A stretch of 64,000 nucleotides of DNA from Pseudorhodobacter antarcticus (GTDB lineage: Bacteria; Pseudomonadota; Alphaproteobacteria; Rhodobacterales; Rhodobacteraceae): assembly GCA_945862435.1 (NCBI GenBank), contig CAMAXX010000007.1, forward strand, positions 46,263-110,262, given 5' to 3'. Below, in pieces: positions 35,199 through 43,889 of the stretch (within the stretch, counting starts at the first letter, position 1; each line of letters begins with the position of its first letter). Below the pieces are notes generated by a model. It saw nothing but the letters and a program-made list of their open reading frames with translations, did not search any database and was not told the origin of the DNA. Both the position numbers and the translations under genes were made by a program.

Positions 35199-35259
35199 GG
35201 ATATTTGTGGAGTTAGGAAGGAGAAGACCTCTGCCTGCTTCCTTACTCCGTAAGTATCC
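35199..35259. repeat. Imperfect inverted repeat, REP-like
   Basis: 22-base arms at 35199-35220 and 35238-35259 match in 18 positions, two mismatches still forming G-U pairs, with a 17-base loop. The arm begins GGATATTTG, a core seen inverted at 3524-3532. Confidence 0.6.
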
Positions 35260-35286
35260 ACAGGGGGTGAGGAGCAATAGCTCCGA

Positions 35287-35304
35287 GGGGGCGCGTGCGC
35301 CCCC
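35287..35304. terminator. Perfect GC-rich palindrome between ABC operon and tetR
   Basis: GGGGGCGC gt GCGCCCCC between two converging genes. It is a likely transcription barrier, though without a T-run. It touches the last base of the tetR stop codon. Confidence 0.5.
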
Positions 35305-35909
35305 TAACTCCCCCCAAGGCGCATTTTGGCAAATAACGCGCAGGCGTCGATTGCGGCGTCGGTGCCTTCGATATCGCCGTGGCGCATATAATCCAGCCAC
35401 AGCCCGTCCAGCGTGGCCATAACAAAGGCTTGCACAGCGGGGATGCGGCCCGTTTTCCATGGGTCGGAAATTGCGGCCAGATGCGCCTCGACGCGTGTGC
35501 GCAGCTCCTCGTGTAAGGCGCGTTCTATTTCCGCCACTTCAGAGATTTCCTGCGCGGCAGACCACAAATCGACCCGCAGCCGAATATTTTGCGGGGTTAG
35601 GGTTTCGGGCGCATAGACCGATTGCAAATATTTGGCAAAGCGTTCGGTCGGGTTCAGGCCCGTCAACTCTCCGATAGGGGCGGTGACGGAAAGGTCTTGT
35701 GCAACAAGGCGGTAGGCCTCGGCCATCACCTTGGCCATATTGGTATAATGATAGGTTAGATGGCCCAGCGATATGCCTGCCCGCCCCGCGACGCGACGCG
35801 CCGTTAGGCCCGCATAGCCAAATTCAATTAGGCAATCCCGCGCTGCCGCTGCGATTTCTGCCCGCCGCGCAGCACCCGTGCGCCTTTGTCCTGTCACGCT
35901 TTCTGCCAC
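35304..35909 (-). CDS. TetR-family regulator (BetI-like)
   Basis: A dimeric repressor of 201 residues. The DNA-binding domain covers about residues 12-60: ARRAEIAAAARDCLIEFGYAG, ARRVAGRAGISLGHLTYHY, with the recognition helix in SLGHLTYHY. The larger C-terminal part resembles the BetI-type ligand domain, which includes regulators of osmolyte uptake and other catabolic genes. No likely partner gene is divergent from it within 70 bases other than tgt, a housekeeping gene, so the target may be its own promoter, the neighbouring ABC operon or a distant gene. Effector unknown. Confidence 0.88.
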   Translation of the reverse strand: MAESVTGQRRTGAARRAEIAAAARDCLIEFGYAGLTARRVAGRAGISLGHLTYHYTNMAKVMAEAYRLVAQDLSVTAPIGELTGLNPTERFAKYLQSVYAPETLTPQNIRLRVDLWSAAQEISEVAEIERALHEELRTRVEAHLAAISDPWKTGRIPAVQAFVMATLDGLWLDYMRHGDIEGTDAAIDACALFAKMRLGGS

Positions 35910-35965
35910 GGATCACCCAGAGGTTGTGAGGCCATTTCCCTTTTGCAGACATTCGTCCTAAATAG

Positions 35966-37132
<1,167 letters not shown>

Positions 37133-37332
37133 ACGGGGCAAAATGCCGCCAATTTGCCCCAATTCTCCCCTTGCCCCTGCCAAAGGGCAGGCGCATGATT
37201 GGCCGCAGCGGTGGTTGACACTGTACCTGTGCAGCACCAAATGTAGTCTGTCCCCAGATGCGAGCGGGGGCAAATGGGAGGGCTGGGGTTGCCATGATGG
37301 GGCCGAAGCCTTTCGCCAGATAGGAAGATGTT

Positions 37333-39744
37333 ATGACAAAATCCAAATCCCCCAGCTATCCTGTGCTGCCTTTGCGCGACATCGTGGTGTTTCCGCACAT
37401 GATCGTGCCTTTGTTTGTAGGGCGCGAAAAATCGGTGCGCGCGCTGGAAGACGTTATGGCCGATGACAAGCAAATTTTGCTGTCAGCACAAATTGATCCC
37501 GCCGCCGATGATCCTGCCGCAGATGGTATTTATCCGATTGGCGTTTTGGCCAATGTGCTGCAGCTGCTGAAATTGCCCGATGGCACTGTCAAGGTGCTGG
37601 TCGAAGGTAAATCGCGCGTGCGCATTACCGAATACCTTGAAAATCCTAGCTTTTTTGAAGCCAAGGCCGAAGTGTTGGGTGAGGTGACGGGCGACGAGGC
37701 TGCTGCTGGCGCGATGCTTCGGTCGGTTGCTGAAGAGTTCGAGCGTTACGCAAAGATCAGAAAAAACATCCCCGAAGAAGCTCTGTCTGCCGTATCCGAG
37801 GCGCGCGAACCTGCACGGCTTGCCGATTTGGTGGCGGGCCATCTGGGCGTGGATGTGGCCTTGAAGCAAGACCTTTTGGAAACGCTGGACATCGCAGTGC
37901 GGCTGGAAAAGGTTTATGGTCAAATGCAAGGCGAGCTTTCGGTTTTGCAGGTTGAGAAAAAGATCAAGACCCGTGTTAAAAGCCAAATGGAGAAAACCCA
38001 GCGCGAGTATTATTTGAATGAGCAGATGAAAGCCATTCAGAAAGAACTTGGCGATGGCGAAGATGGCCAGAACGAAGTGGCTGAACTGGAAGAGCGGATT
38101 AAGAAAACCGCCCTGTCCAAAGAGGCCCGCGAAAAGGCCGAGGCAGAGCTGAAAAAGCTGAAAAATATGTCGCCCATGTCGGCCGAAGCGACCGTTGTTC
38201 GCAACTATCTTGATTGGCTGCTGGGCGTGCCATGGGGCGTTAAAAGCCGCGTGAAAAAAGACTTGGCCGCAGCCCAAAAGGTGTTGGACGGCGATCATTA
38301 CGGTTTGGAAAAGGTCAAAGAACGCATTGTCGAATATTTGGCAGTGCAGGCGCGGTCGGCCAAGCTGAAAGGGCCAATCTTGTGCCTTGTCGGCCCTCCG
38401 GGAGTAGGTAAAACTTCGCTTGGTCGCAGTGTGGCCAAGGCAACGGGGCGTGAGTTTATTCGCATCTCGCTGGGCGGGGTGCGCGATGAGAGCGAAATTC
38501 GCGGCCATCGGCGCACCTATATCGGATCGATGCCCGGCAAGATCATTCAGGCGCTGAAAAAGGCCAAAACAACCAACCCATTGATCTTGCTAGATGAGAT
38601 CGACAAGATGGGTCAGGATTTTCGCGGTGATCCAGCCTCTGCTATGCTAGAGGTGCTGGATCCTGAACAAAACGCCACTTTCACCGACCACTATCTTGAG
38701 GTGGAATATGATCTGTCGAACGTGATGTTTATCACCACGGCGAACAGCTATAACATGCCGTCCCCGCTGCTGGACCGGATGGAGATTATCCCCCTGTCTG
38801 GCTATACCGAAGATGAAAAGCGCGAGATTGCTAAGGGTCACTTGATCCCCAAGCAAATCGAAGGTCATGCGCTGAAGAAAGGTGAATTCAGCGTCACCGA
38901 CGCCGCGCTAACCGAGGTAATCCGCAGCTATACCCGCGAGGCGGGGGTGCGCAATTTGGAACGCGAAATCGCCAAGCTGGCGCGCAAAGCGGTGACTGAG
39001 ATTGTCAAGAAAACCTCTAAGATGGTCGAGGTGACGACCGATAAACTGGAAGGCTATCTTGGCGTGCGCCGTCACCGTTATGGTCTGGCAGAACTGACCG
39101 ATCAGGTCGGCGTTGTCACGGGCCTTGCCTATACATCGGTCGGCGGCGAGCTGCTGCAGATCGAGGCGCTGCGTTTGCCAGGCAAGGGGCGGATGAAAAC
39201 CACGGGCAAGTTGGGCGATGTGATGAAGGAATCCATCGAAGCCGCCGCATCTTATGTGCGGTCTGTCAGCCCAGAACTGGGTGTGAAACCGCCCAAGTTT
39301 GAAACGATGGACATCCACGTGCATGTGCCCGAAGGGGCCACGCCAAAAGATGGCCCTTCGGCAGGTCTGGCTATGGTGACATCTATCGTTTCGGTCATCA
39401 CGGGCATTCCAGTGCGCAAGGATATTGCCATGACGGGCGAGGTGACGCTGCGCGGCAATGCGCTGGCCATTGGCGGGCTGAAAGAAAAGCTGCTGGCGGC
39501 GCTGCGGGGCGGTATTACCACGGTCTTTATTCCTGCCGATAACGAAAAAGACTTGGCCGAGATCCCCGACAACGTGAAAGCTGGGTTAAAGATAATCCCC
39601 GTCTCGAACGTGCGCCAAGTGCTGGCGCAGGCACTGATCCGCCAACCTGTGGCGGTGGAATGGGATGAAGAGGCCGAAGAGGCTGCCGCCGCTGCGCGTC
39701 AAGCGGCGCGCGATGCAGCTAGCATTGGCCAAACGGCGCATTGA
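37333..39744 (+). CDS. lon: ATP-dependent protease Lon
   Basis: A soluble AAA+ serine protease of 803 residues that degrades misfolded and specific regulatory proteins. The N-terminal Lon domain starts YPVLPLRDIVVFPHMIVPLFVGREKS; a helical domain with coiled-coil character follows (residues ~190-280, EKTQREYYLNEQMKAIQKELG); AAA+ Walker A is GPPGVGKTSLGRS and Walker B ILLDEIDKMG; the protease domain has the Ser in PKDGPSAGLAM and Lys in GGLKEKLLAALRGG. The tail is acidic then Ala-rich (DEEAEEAAAAARQAARDAAS). ATG 37333 has AGGAAGA upstream. No heat-shock promoter was identified by eye in the 200-base leader. Confidence 0.98.
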   Translation: MTKSKSPSYPVLPLRDIVVFPHMIVPLFVGREKSVRALEDVMADDKQILLSAQIDPAADDPAADGIYPIGVLANVLQLLKLPDGTVKVLVEGKSRVRITEYLENPSFFEAKAEVLGEVTGDEAAAGAMLRSVAEEFERYAKIRKNIPEEALSAVSEAREPARLADLVAGHLGVDVALKQDLLETLDIAVRLEKVYGQMQGELSVLQVEKKIKTRVKSQMEKTQREYYLNEQMKAIQKELGDGEDGQNEVAELEERIKKTALSKEAREKAEAELKKLKNMSPMSAEATVVRNYLDWLLGVPWGVKSRVKKDLAAAQKVLDGDHYGLEKVKERIVEYLAVQARSAKLKGPILCLVGPPGVGKTSLGRSVAKATGREFIRISLGGVRDESEIRGHRRTYIGSMPGKIIQALKKAKTTNPLILLDEIDKMGQDFRGDPASAMLEVLDPEQNATFTDHYLEVEYDLSNVMFITTANSYNMPSPLLDRMEIIPLSGYTEDEKREIAKGHLIPKQIEGHALKKGEFSVTDAALTEVIRSYTREAGVRNLEREIAKLARKAVTEIVKKTSKMVEVTTDKLEGYLGVRRHRYGLAELTDQVGVVTGLAYTSVGGELLQIEALRLPGKGRMKTTGKLGDVMKESIEAAASYVRSVSPELGVKPPKFETMDIHVHVPEGATPKDGPSAGLAMVTSIVSVITGIPVRKDIAMTGEVTLRGNALAIGGLKEKLLAALRGGITTVFIPADNEKDLAEIPDNVKAGLKIIPVSNVRQVLAQALIRQPVAVEWDEEAEEAAAAARQAARDAASIGQTAH

Positions 39745-39817
39745 TCTTGGGGCAGGGCGCGCAAGGGGTGGAGAGCGCAAGCCTCCACCCTAGCCACACT
39801 GGCCTTTGCGCAAAACA

Positions 39818-39850
39818 AAAGGCGCGCCGGTGGCGCGCCTTTATTTTTTC
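39818..39850. terminator. Intrinsic terminator after lon
   Basis: An 11-bp perfect stem (aaaggcgcgcc / ggcgcgccttt) with a 3-base loop followed by attttttt-like T-run. It can also stop transcription from the convergent small gene. Confidence 0.9.
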
Positions 39851-39880
39851 AGCCTAGGTTTTGGCCAAAGCCGCCCAGGT

Positions 39881-40102
39881 TTAGATGCGACCTGCGTTGC
39901 GTGCGGCAACCAGCAGAGCCAGCACGATAATCACAGGGATAACGATCCCAGCTGAAGACGACGACGAGTTTTGCTGCACAACTTCTGCTGGCATCATCGG
40001 CTCTTGGATCATTGGTTCGACGATGGGCTGCGAGAAGCCGCCAGCGAACGCTGACGACGTGGCCAAAGCAAAAACACTGGCCAGAAGGATGGACTTTTTC
40101 AT
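39881..40102 (-). CDS. Small exported protein with C-terminal membrane segment
   Basis: A 73-residue protein: signal peptide MKKSILLASVFALATSSAFA-G, then a methionine- and proline-rich linker (PIVEPMIQEPMMPAE), a five-serine run and a C-terminal transmembrane helix (AGIVIPVIIVLALLVAA). Small proteins of this layout are common in this family of bacteria, usually without a function assigned. The start has GGAGAG seven bases upstream, and the composition supports a real gene. It stands alone between lon and the HU-like gene on the opposite strand. Role unknown. Confidence 0.8.
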   Translation of the reverse strand: MKKSILLASVFALATSSAFAGGFSQPIVEPMIQEPMMPAEVVQQNSSSSSAGIVIPVIIVLALLVAARNAGRI

Positions 40103-40349
40103 ATTGCTCTCCTCAGAGTTAGATGGCGATTCCGCCTGTTTTCGGCACGATACGTGCATGGTCACACTACCACGACGAAAACGGCCACGCCATCTTTTTG
40201 CTGTCCAAATACGGCAAATATGTGGCGATAGGTAAAATTTGGCGAAATTCCGCCTTAGTTTCCTTTTGGGATTTGGGCGCTTTGGTCATAGCATTGTTTC
40301 CATTATCGGGCTAATCTGGTGCAAATGCTTGGTAATAGGGTGCTGATCC

Positions 40350-40829
40350 ATGGCGACTAAATCTTCGGCTTCAAAATCTTCCAAATCCACAAAAACGACG
40401 AAACCGGCTTTGGCCGCCGTGCCCAAAGATGACACGGCCCTGCCAATTGCTGAACAGGCAGGGCCACCTGTCAAAGCACCGCTGATCGCGGTTGTTTCCG
40501 AAGTTGACGACATGGATGACGGCCCCGCGCCTAAGGGCGACGCGGTAAAAATGAAAGAATTGCTGGCCGCTGTGGTCGCCAAAACAGGGGCAAAAAAGAA
40601 AGACGCCAAGGATGTAGTCGATGCCGTTCTGGCCGAAATCGCAGCAGCCCTGACGGCGGGAAAATCGCTAAGCCTGCCACCATTGGGCAATCTGCGCGTG
40701 GCCAAAACCCAAGAAAAGGGGGGGGCCACCATGATGGTTCTGAAACTGCGCATGGGTGGTTCGGGCGGCGGCGGCGAGGGCGGCAAAGGGGCGAAAGATA
40801 CCCTTGCAGAGGACGAAGTGGGCAGCTAA
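40350..40829 (+). CDS. HU-family DNA-binding protein with a long N-terminal extension
   Basis: A DNA-bending protein of 159 residues. The HU-like domain spans about residues 66-140: MKELLAAVVAKTGAKKKDAKDVVDAVLAEIAAAL followed by LSLPPLGNLRVAKT, matching helix 1-2 and the first strands. The usual 90-residue HU is preceded by a 65-residue low-complexity leader: a Ser/Lys/Thr-rich stretch (SSASKSSKSTKTTKP) and then an acidic Asp-rich patch. The C-terminus is glycine-rich. The extension may add DNA contacts or regulation by modification; that is inference. It precedes tRNA-Val(CAC) by 12 bases, as in related bacteria. Confidence 0.88.
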   Translation: MATKSSASKSSKSTKTTKPALAAVPKDDTALPIAEQAGPPVKAPLIAVVSEVDDMDDGPAPKGDAVKMKELLAAVVAKTGAKKKDAKDVVDAVLAEIAAALTAGKSLSLPPLGNLRVAKTQEKGGATMMVLKLRMGGSGGGGEGGKGAKDTLAEDEVGS

Positions 40830-40832
40830 AAG
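40804..40832 (+). promoter_or_regulatory. Possible promoter of tRNA-Val(CAC)
   Basis: TTGCAG (40804-40809), 17-base spacer, TAAAAG (40827-40832), inside the end of the HU-like gene. The -10 ends nine bases before the tRNA. The same geometry occurs before tRNA-Val(TAC). Confidence 0.35.
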
Positions 40833-40841
40833 CCGCCCATT

Positions 40842-40916
40842 GGGCGATTAGCTCAGCGGTAGAGCGCATCGTTCACATCGATGATGTCAGGGGTTCAAAT
40901 CCCTTATCGCCCACCA
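40842..40916 (+). tRNA. tRNA-Val(CAC)
   Basis: All four arms fold: acceptor GGGCGAT / ATCGCCC, D-arm GCTC / GAGC, anticodon stem CATCG / CGATG with loop TTCACAT (anticodon CAC), T-arm AGGGG / CCCTT with one G-U pair and TTCAAAT loop. CCA is encoded. Its last 41 bases and the next T recur exactly at 42588-42629. Confidence 0.97.
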
Positions 40917-40933
40917 TAGTTTGTGTATTTTCA

Positions 40934-40951
40934 GGCGGCGCTTGCGCCGCC
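40934..40951 (+). terminator. GC-rich hairpin after tRNA-Val(CAC)
   Basis: GGCGGCGC tt GCGCCGCC, 18 bases after the tRNA. No T-run follows, so it is a weak terminator or a barrier between converging transcripts. Confidence 0.45.
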
Positions 40952-40972
40952 AGTTGCATTTTATAATTCATT

Positions 40973-41605
40973 TCAGGCTGTTCCACGGTGCGAAAGCACT
41001 CTGTCTAACACAGCCAAATGGCCAAGAATCGCCATCGGTACGAGGAAAAGCGGTATCATCAGATAAGGCCAGCCAAGGTTCGCTTGTGTGATGATCGCCG
41101 TGCCGACGGCGATCGTGAAATCCGTCATGCCCATGACCATGTGACGGGCGGCCAAACGTCTTGCGTTGCCATTTTCCATCGCCCTTGCGGTGAACCTCGC
41201 GGCAATACCAACGGAAATGTCGCCAAGGCCTGCGATCAAGGCAAATAGCCACGGAACCTCGCCCATAGCCGCGCCAATCAGGAAAAATCCGCCGATGACT
41301 CGGGCTTGCTGCCAACGTACCAGCCAATAAAGGGGAATGCTGCGAACCGCTGCGCGTATCGACGCAAAGGCCAGAAATAGGATGATCCCGACAACGACCT
41401 GTCCGCCAAAGTGCGCGGCAAGGCGCAGTATGGGGGGGGGAAATGTGAAAAGGCCAAACACGGTCATCGAGGCAAGTCCCCCCCAGATGACGATCCACGC
41501 CAGCCACAATGGCGCGAAAAGCTTGCCACGTTCCCGTGCAAGCTGCAGCGGGGTAAGGGCAATGACAGTAGCAAGAACCAGAAATACGACATGGGCTGCA
41601 AACAT
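40973..41605 (-). CDS. Unknown six-span membrane protein in tRNA-bounded segment
   Basis: A 210-residue integral membrane protein with about six hydrophobic helices (for example VVFLVLATVIALTPLQLA, LWLAWIVIWGGLASMTVFGLF, VVVGIILFLAF). It contains GLGDISVGIAA and, thirty residues later, VMGMTDFTIAVGTAI, a G-x-G-D ... D pattern in membrane helices seen in some uncharacterised families. I recognise no transporter class. It starts two bases after the stop of the small Cys-rich gene, so the two are co-translated. The whole pair is divergent from a TetR regulator, which probably controls it. A different overlapping frame of similar length lacks such a regular hydrophobic pattern. Confidence 0.75.
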   Translation of the reverse strand: MFAAHVVFLVLATVIALTPLQLARERGKLFAPLWLAWIVIWGGLASMTVFGLFTFPPPILRLAAHFGGQVVVGIILFLAFASIRAAVRSIPLYWLVRWQQARVIGGFFLIGAAMGEVPWLFALIAGLGDISVGIAARFTARAMENGNARRLAARHMVMGMTDFTIAVGTAIITQANLGWPYLMIPLFLVPMAILGHLAVLDRVLSHRGTA

Positions 41606-41607
41606 CT

Positions 41608-41835
41608 TCAGTTTCCCCGCTTGGCCAAAAGACCCTGACAAGCGGCGGAAAGGTCTGCGCGATTGTCCTGCAGGCATTGGCGCAGATCCTCTGCTTGGCC
41701 GATCTTGAAGAAACAAAATTTAAGTGCATCAGGTCGGCACAGCGCGCGTTCCTCGGCGGTCAGGGCTGCGGTTTGGCTGAAAACAGGTTGCGACATCAGC
41801 AGACATGCGCAAATAATGGCCCGAAAGGCGTGCAT
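41608..41835 (-). CDS. Small secreted protein with a cysteine-rich repeat
   Basis: A 75-residue protein with a signal peptide (AFRAIICACLLMSQPVFS-Q) and a mature domain with the spacing C-x(7)-C ... CL-x(7)-LS-x(2)-C: ALCRPDALKFC and QCLQDNRADLSAACQGLL. This resembles the cysteine-rich repeat (GLG1-like) found singly in some bacterial periplasmic proteins; function is unknown. Four cysteines likely form two disulfides. It is the first gene of a two-gene unit with a membrane protein, inside the segment bounded by the 42-bp repeat, and lies divergent from the TetR gene. Confidence 0.75.
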   Translation of the reverse strand: MHAFRAIICACLLMSQPVFSQTAALTAEERALCRPDALKFCFFKIGQAEDLRQCLQDNRADLSAACQGLLAKRGN

Positions 41836-41917
41836 ATGGTATCTCCGATCAAGGGTAAGCTAAGGGTGATCCTCCGCAAGGATTTACGGATGGGTTAGGG
41901 ATTGTAATATGGCGTTC

Positions 41918-41941
41918 TTTATATTATTGTCATCATATAAA
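41918..41941. promoter_or_regulatory. Candidate TetR operator
   Basis: A perfect palindrome TTTATAT - 10 bases - ATATAAA in the intergenic region between the divergent Cys-rich gene and the tetR gene, 27 bases before the tetR start. Position, symmetry and AT-richness suit a repressor site. Confidence 0.5.
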
Positions 41942-41968
41942 TTGGCCCATGTCAAGAAGGGATCTGAA

Positions 41969-42535
41969 ATGGCGCGCTACAATACCGAACATCATGCAAA
42001 ATCCCATGCTGTCATCCTGCAAGCCGCGTCAGAACTTATCCGTGAACATGGGTTTGATGCAGTCTCCGTAGGAGCGGTCATGAAATCTGTCGGGCTAACG
42101 CATGGCGGGTTTTACGCCCATTTTGCAGATAAGAATGATATGCTTGCAGCGGCAATGAAGCAGGCATTGCTGCCAACTGTTGATCGTTTCGAACGTTGGA
42201 CGGCGGCGGCAGAGGCGGAAGGCGATGCATCGCAATTCGCGCGGACGTATCTGTCAGATCAACATCTTGCACGTCCCAGCGAAGGCTGCGCAGCCGCGGC
42301 CCTTGTATCAGAAGTGCCGCGTCAGGATATGGCGTTGCGCACAGAATTTGCCGAAGGAGTGCAAAAGTCGGCTACAATTCTTGGCCGTATTTATCCAGGG
42401 GATCAGGCATGGGGCGTGTTCGCGTTGATGTCAGGCGCGTTGGCCTTAATGCGGGCTGTTCCAAACGACGACATGCGTGCAGCTATAAGGGCGCGCGTCA
42501 TGCGCGATTTGCAAAAGCTTGCAGTGCCCGATTGA
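41969..42535 (+). CDS. TetR-family regulator (divergent from the membrane/Cys-rich pair)
   Basis: A repressor of 188 residues. The N-terminal helix-turn-helix is at residues 10-55: AVILQAASELIREHGFDAVSV, then MKSVGLTHGGFYAHFADKNDML, the recognition part being THGGFYAHF. The C-terminal ligand domain is short, with the SEGCAAAALVSEV segment characteristic of the LmrA/YxaF-like TetR group. AAGAAGGGA precedes ATG 41969. It is read away from the two-gene unit and a palindrome lies between them, a typical local repressor arrangement. Inducer unknown. Confidence 0.9.
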   Translation: MARYNTEHHAKSHAVILQAASELIREHGFDAVSVGAVMKSVGLTHGGFYAHFADKNDMLAAAMKQALLPTVDRFERWTAAAEAEGDASQFARTYLSDQHLARPSEGCAAAALVSEVPRQDMALRTEFAEGVQKSATILGRIYPGDQAWGVFALMSGALALMRAVPNDDMRAAIRARVMRDLQKLAVPD

Positions 42536-42570
42536 CGCGAAGCCTTTCGAAAGGTCACACGGGCTTTTCT

Positions 42571-42628
42571 GGACGATTGGCTCAGCGCATCGATGATGTC
42601 AGGGGTTCAAATCCCTTATCGCCCACCA
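42571..42628 (+). pseudogene. Degenerate tRNA-Val(CAC) copy lacking its anticodon arm
   Basis: The 5' part (ggacgattggctcagcg) matches tRNA-Val(CAC) in 15 of 17 bases, then 17-18 bases, covering the rest of the D-arm and the anticodon loop, are missing; from catcgatgatg to CCA it is identical to the gene at 40842. It cannot fold into a tRNA. A terminator-like stem follows directly. Confidence 0.85.
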
Positions 42629-42629
42629 T

Positions 42630-42659
42630 GAAAAGCCGCCCTTTGGGGTGGTTTTTTTA
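42630..42659 (+). terminator. Terminator after the tRNA-Val remnant
   Basis: aaaagccgccc ttt ggggtggtttttt: GC-rich stem with T-run right behind the CCA end. This is probably the original terminator of tRNA-Val(CAC). Confidence 0.75.
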
Positions 42660-42668
42660 TTTACCCCC

Positions 42669-42697
42669 TTGCGCCATGCGATTTGCACCGCTACATC
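42669..42697 (+). promoter_or_regulatory. Possible promoter of tRNA-Val(TAC)
   Basis: TTGCGC (42669-42674), 17-base spacer, TACATC (42692-42697), ending nine bases before the tRNA. Confidence 0.35.
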
Positions 42698-42706
42698 GCG
42701 CCCCAC

Positions 42707-42782
42707 GGGTTGTTAGCTCAGTTGGTAGAGCGTCTCGTTTACACCGAGAATGTCGGCGGTTCGAGCCCGTCACGACCCACCA
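42707..42782 (+). tRNA. tRNA-Val(TAC)
   Basis: Acceptor GGGTTGT / ACGACCC, D-arm GCTC / GAGC, anticodon stem TCTCG / CGAGA with loop TTTACAC (anticodon TAC), T-loop TTCGAGC; CCA encoded. A second valine isoacceptor close to the CAC gene. Confidence 0.97.
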
Positions 42783-42875
42783 TTTCCCCCATAACGAGCC
42801 GCTCACATTAGATGTGCGCAAATGCGTATTGCGCAGTGGCCCCCTTTGTCCCAGTTTCAGGCAAAGGAGCGCGAA

Positions 42876-43814
42876 ATGAGCTGGAACCCCCTGTTAGACG
42901 CCACCATTCCAATCGGTGATGATATTGACCGTATTGAAACCCACCACATCGCCCGCGCCCGCGATTTGGGCGGTTTTGAAGTGCGCCGCGCGCTGCCATC
43001 GGCGCGCCGCCAAATGGTGGGGCCGTTTATCTTTTTCGATCAGATGGGCCCTGCCGAGTTTCTAACAGGGCAGGGGGTGGACGTGCGCCCGCACCCTCAT
43101 ATTGGTCTGTCCACCGTCACCTATCTGATCGACGGCGCTATGCATCACCGCGACAGCTTGGGATCGGATGCATGGATCAAACCCGCCGAAGTGGCGCTGA
43201 TGACGGCGGGCCATGGTATCACCCATTCCGAACGGATGGACGGCGCGGCACGCACGGCCCCGCAGCGCCTATATGGCCTGCAAACATGGCTTGCCCTGCC
43301 CGAAGCGTTAGAAGATGCACCCCCCAACTATCATCATACCAAGGCAGACCAGCAACCCGTGCTAGAAGCCGAAGGCAAATCCGTGCGCCTTCTACTGGGG
43401 TCTGCTTGGGGCGAAACCGCCCCCACGCCCCTGCCGTCGGAAACCTTCTACGCCGATGCAACCCTTGCGCCAAATGCCGCTCTGCCGCTGCCAGACAACG
43501 TTGAAGATCGCGGCGCCTATGTCCTCTCAGGTTCGCTGGTCGAGGGCAATGACACCCACGGCGTTGGCACAATGCTGATCTACCGCTCAGGGGATAACCT
43601 TGCCATCCGCGCAGGTGAGGCGGGGGCGCGGGTGATCCTTTTGGGCGGGGCCACGCTGGGCGGGCCGCGGTTTTTGTGGTGGAACTTCGTCGCGTCCTCT
43701 CAGGCCCGCATCGATGCCGCCCGCGAGGCGTGGCGGATGGGCGATTGGGCGCATGGCCGTTTTAGGCTGCCGCCCCATGACAACGCCGAGTTTATCCCCG
43801 CGCCAGAAAGATAA
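42876..43814 (+). CDS. Pirin family protein
   Basis: A bicupin protein of 312 residues. The N-terminal pirin domain has GPFIFFDQMGPAEF, VRPHPHIGLSTVTYLIDGAMHHRDSLG and MTAGHGITHSE, which carry the metal-binding His-His-His-Glu set. Pirins are iron-binding oxidoreductase or quercetinase-like proteins, sometimes with regulatory roles. The C-terminal half is the Pirin_C domain (APERx end IPAPER). ATG 42876 has AAAGGAG seven bases upstream; an upstream in-frame ATG at 42822 is not preceded by such a site. It stands alone between two tRNA genes. Confidence 0.94.
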   Translation: MSWNPLLDATIPIGDDIDRIETHHIARARDLGGFEVRRALPSARRQMVGPFIFFDQMGPAEFLTGQGVDVRPHPHIGLSTVTYLIDGAMHHRDSLGSDAWIKPAEVALMTAGHGITHSERMDGAARTAPQRLYGLQTWLALPEALEDAPPNYHHTKADQQPVLEAEGKSVRLLLGSAWGETAPTPLPSETFYADATLAPNAALPLPDNVEDRGAYVLSGSLVEGNDTHGVGTMLIYRSGDNLAIRAGEAGARVILLGGATLGGPRFLWWNFVASSQARIDAAREAWRMGDWAHGRFRLPPHDNAEFIPAPER

Positions 43815-43889
43815 TGCGGGGGCGGTTCTGCCCGAACAACTTTTTCAAATCTGCCGCAAAAAAATCCCCAAACCCCGCCCAATTCAGCC

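Larger units (their letters stand above)
40876..42629. mobile_element. Possible tRNA-bounded mini-island (1.7 kb)
   Basis: A 42-bp perfect direct repeat (40876-40917 and 42588-42629), the 3' end of tRNA-Val(CAC), bounds a cargo of three genes: a membrane protein, a small Cys-rich secreted protein and a TetR regulator. There is no integrase gene, so it would be a remnant or a passively moved segment. The right copy also retains a worn 5' half of the tRNA, so unequal duplication of the tRNA gene is an equal explanation. Confidence 0.5.

Noticed and set aside
37483..38508. A 341-codon open frame on the minus strand
   Set aside because: It lies entirely antisense inside lon, which has all Lon domains. 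Long antisense frames are expected in this GC-rich sequence.
40968..41729. An alternative 253-codon minus frame overlapping the membrane protein gene
   Set aside because: It lacks regular hydrophobic segments and covers the end of the Cys-rich gene, while the chosen frame has six helices and fits the gene spacing.
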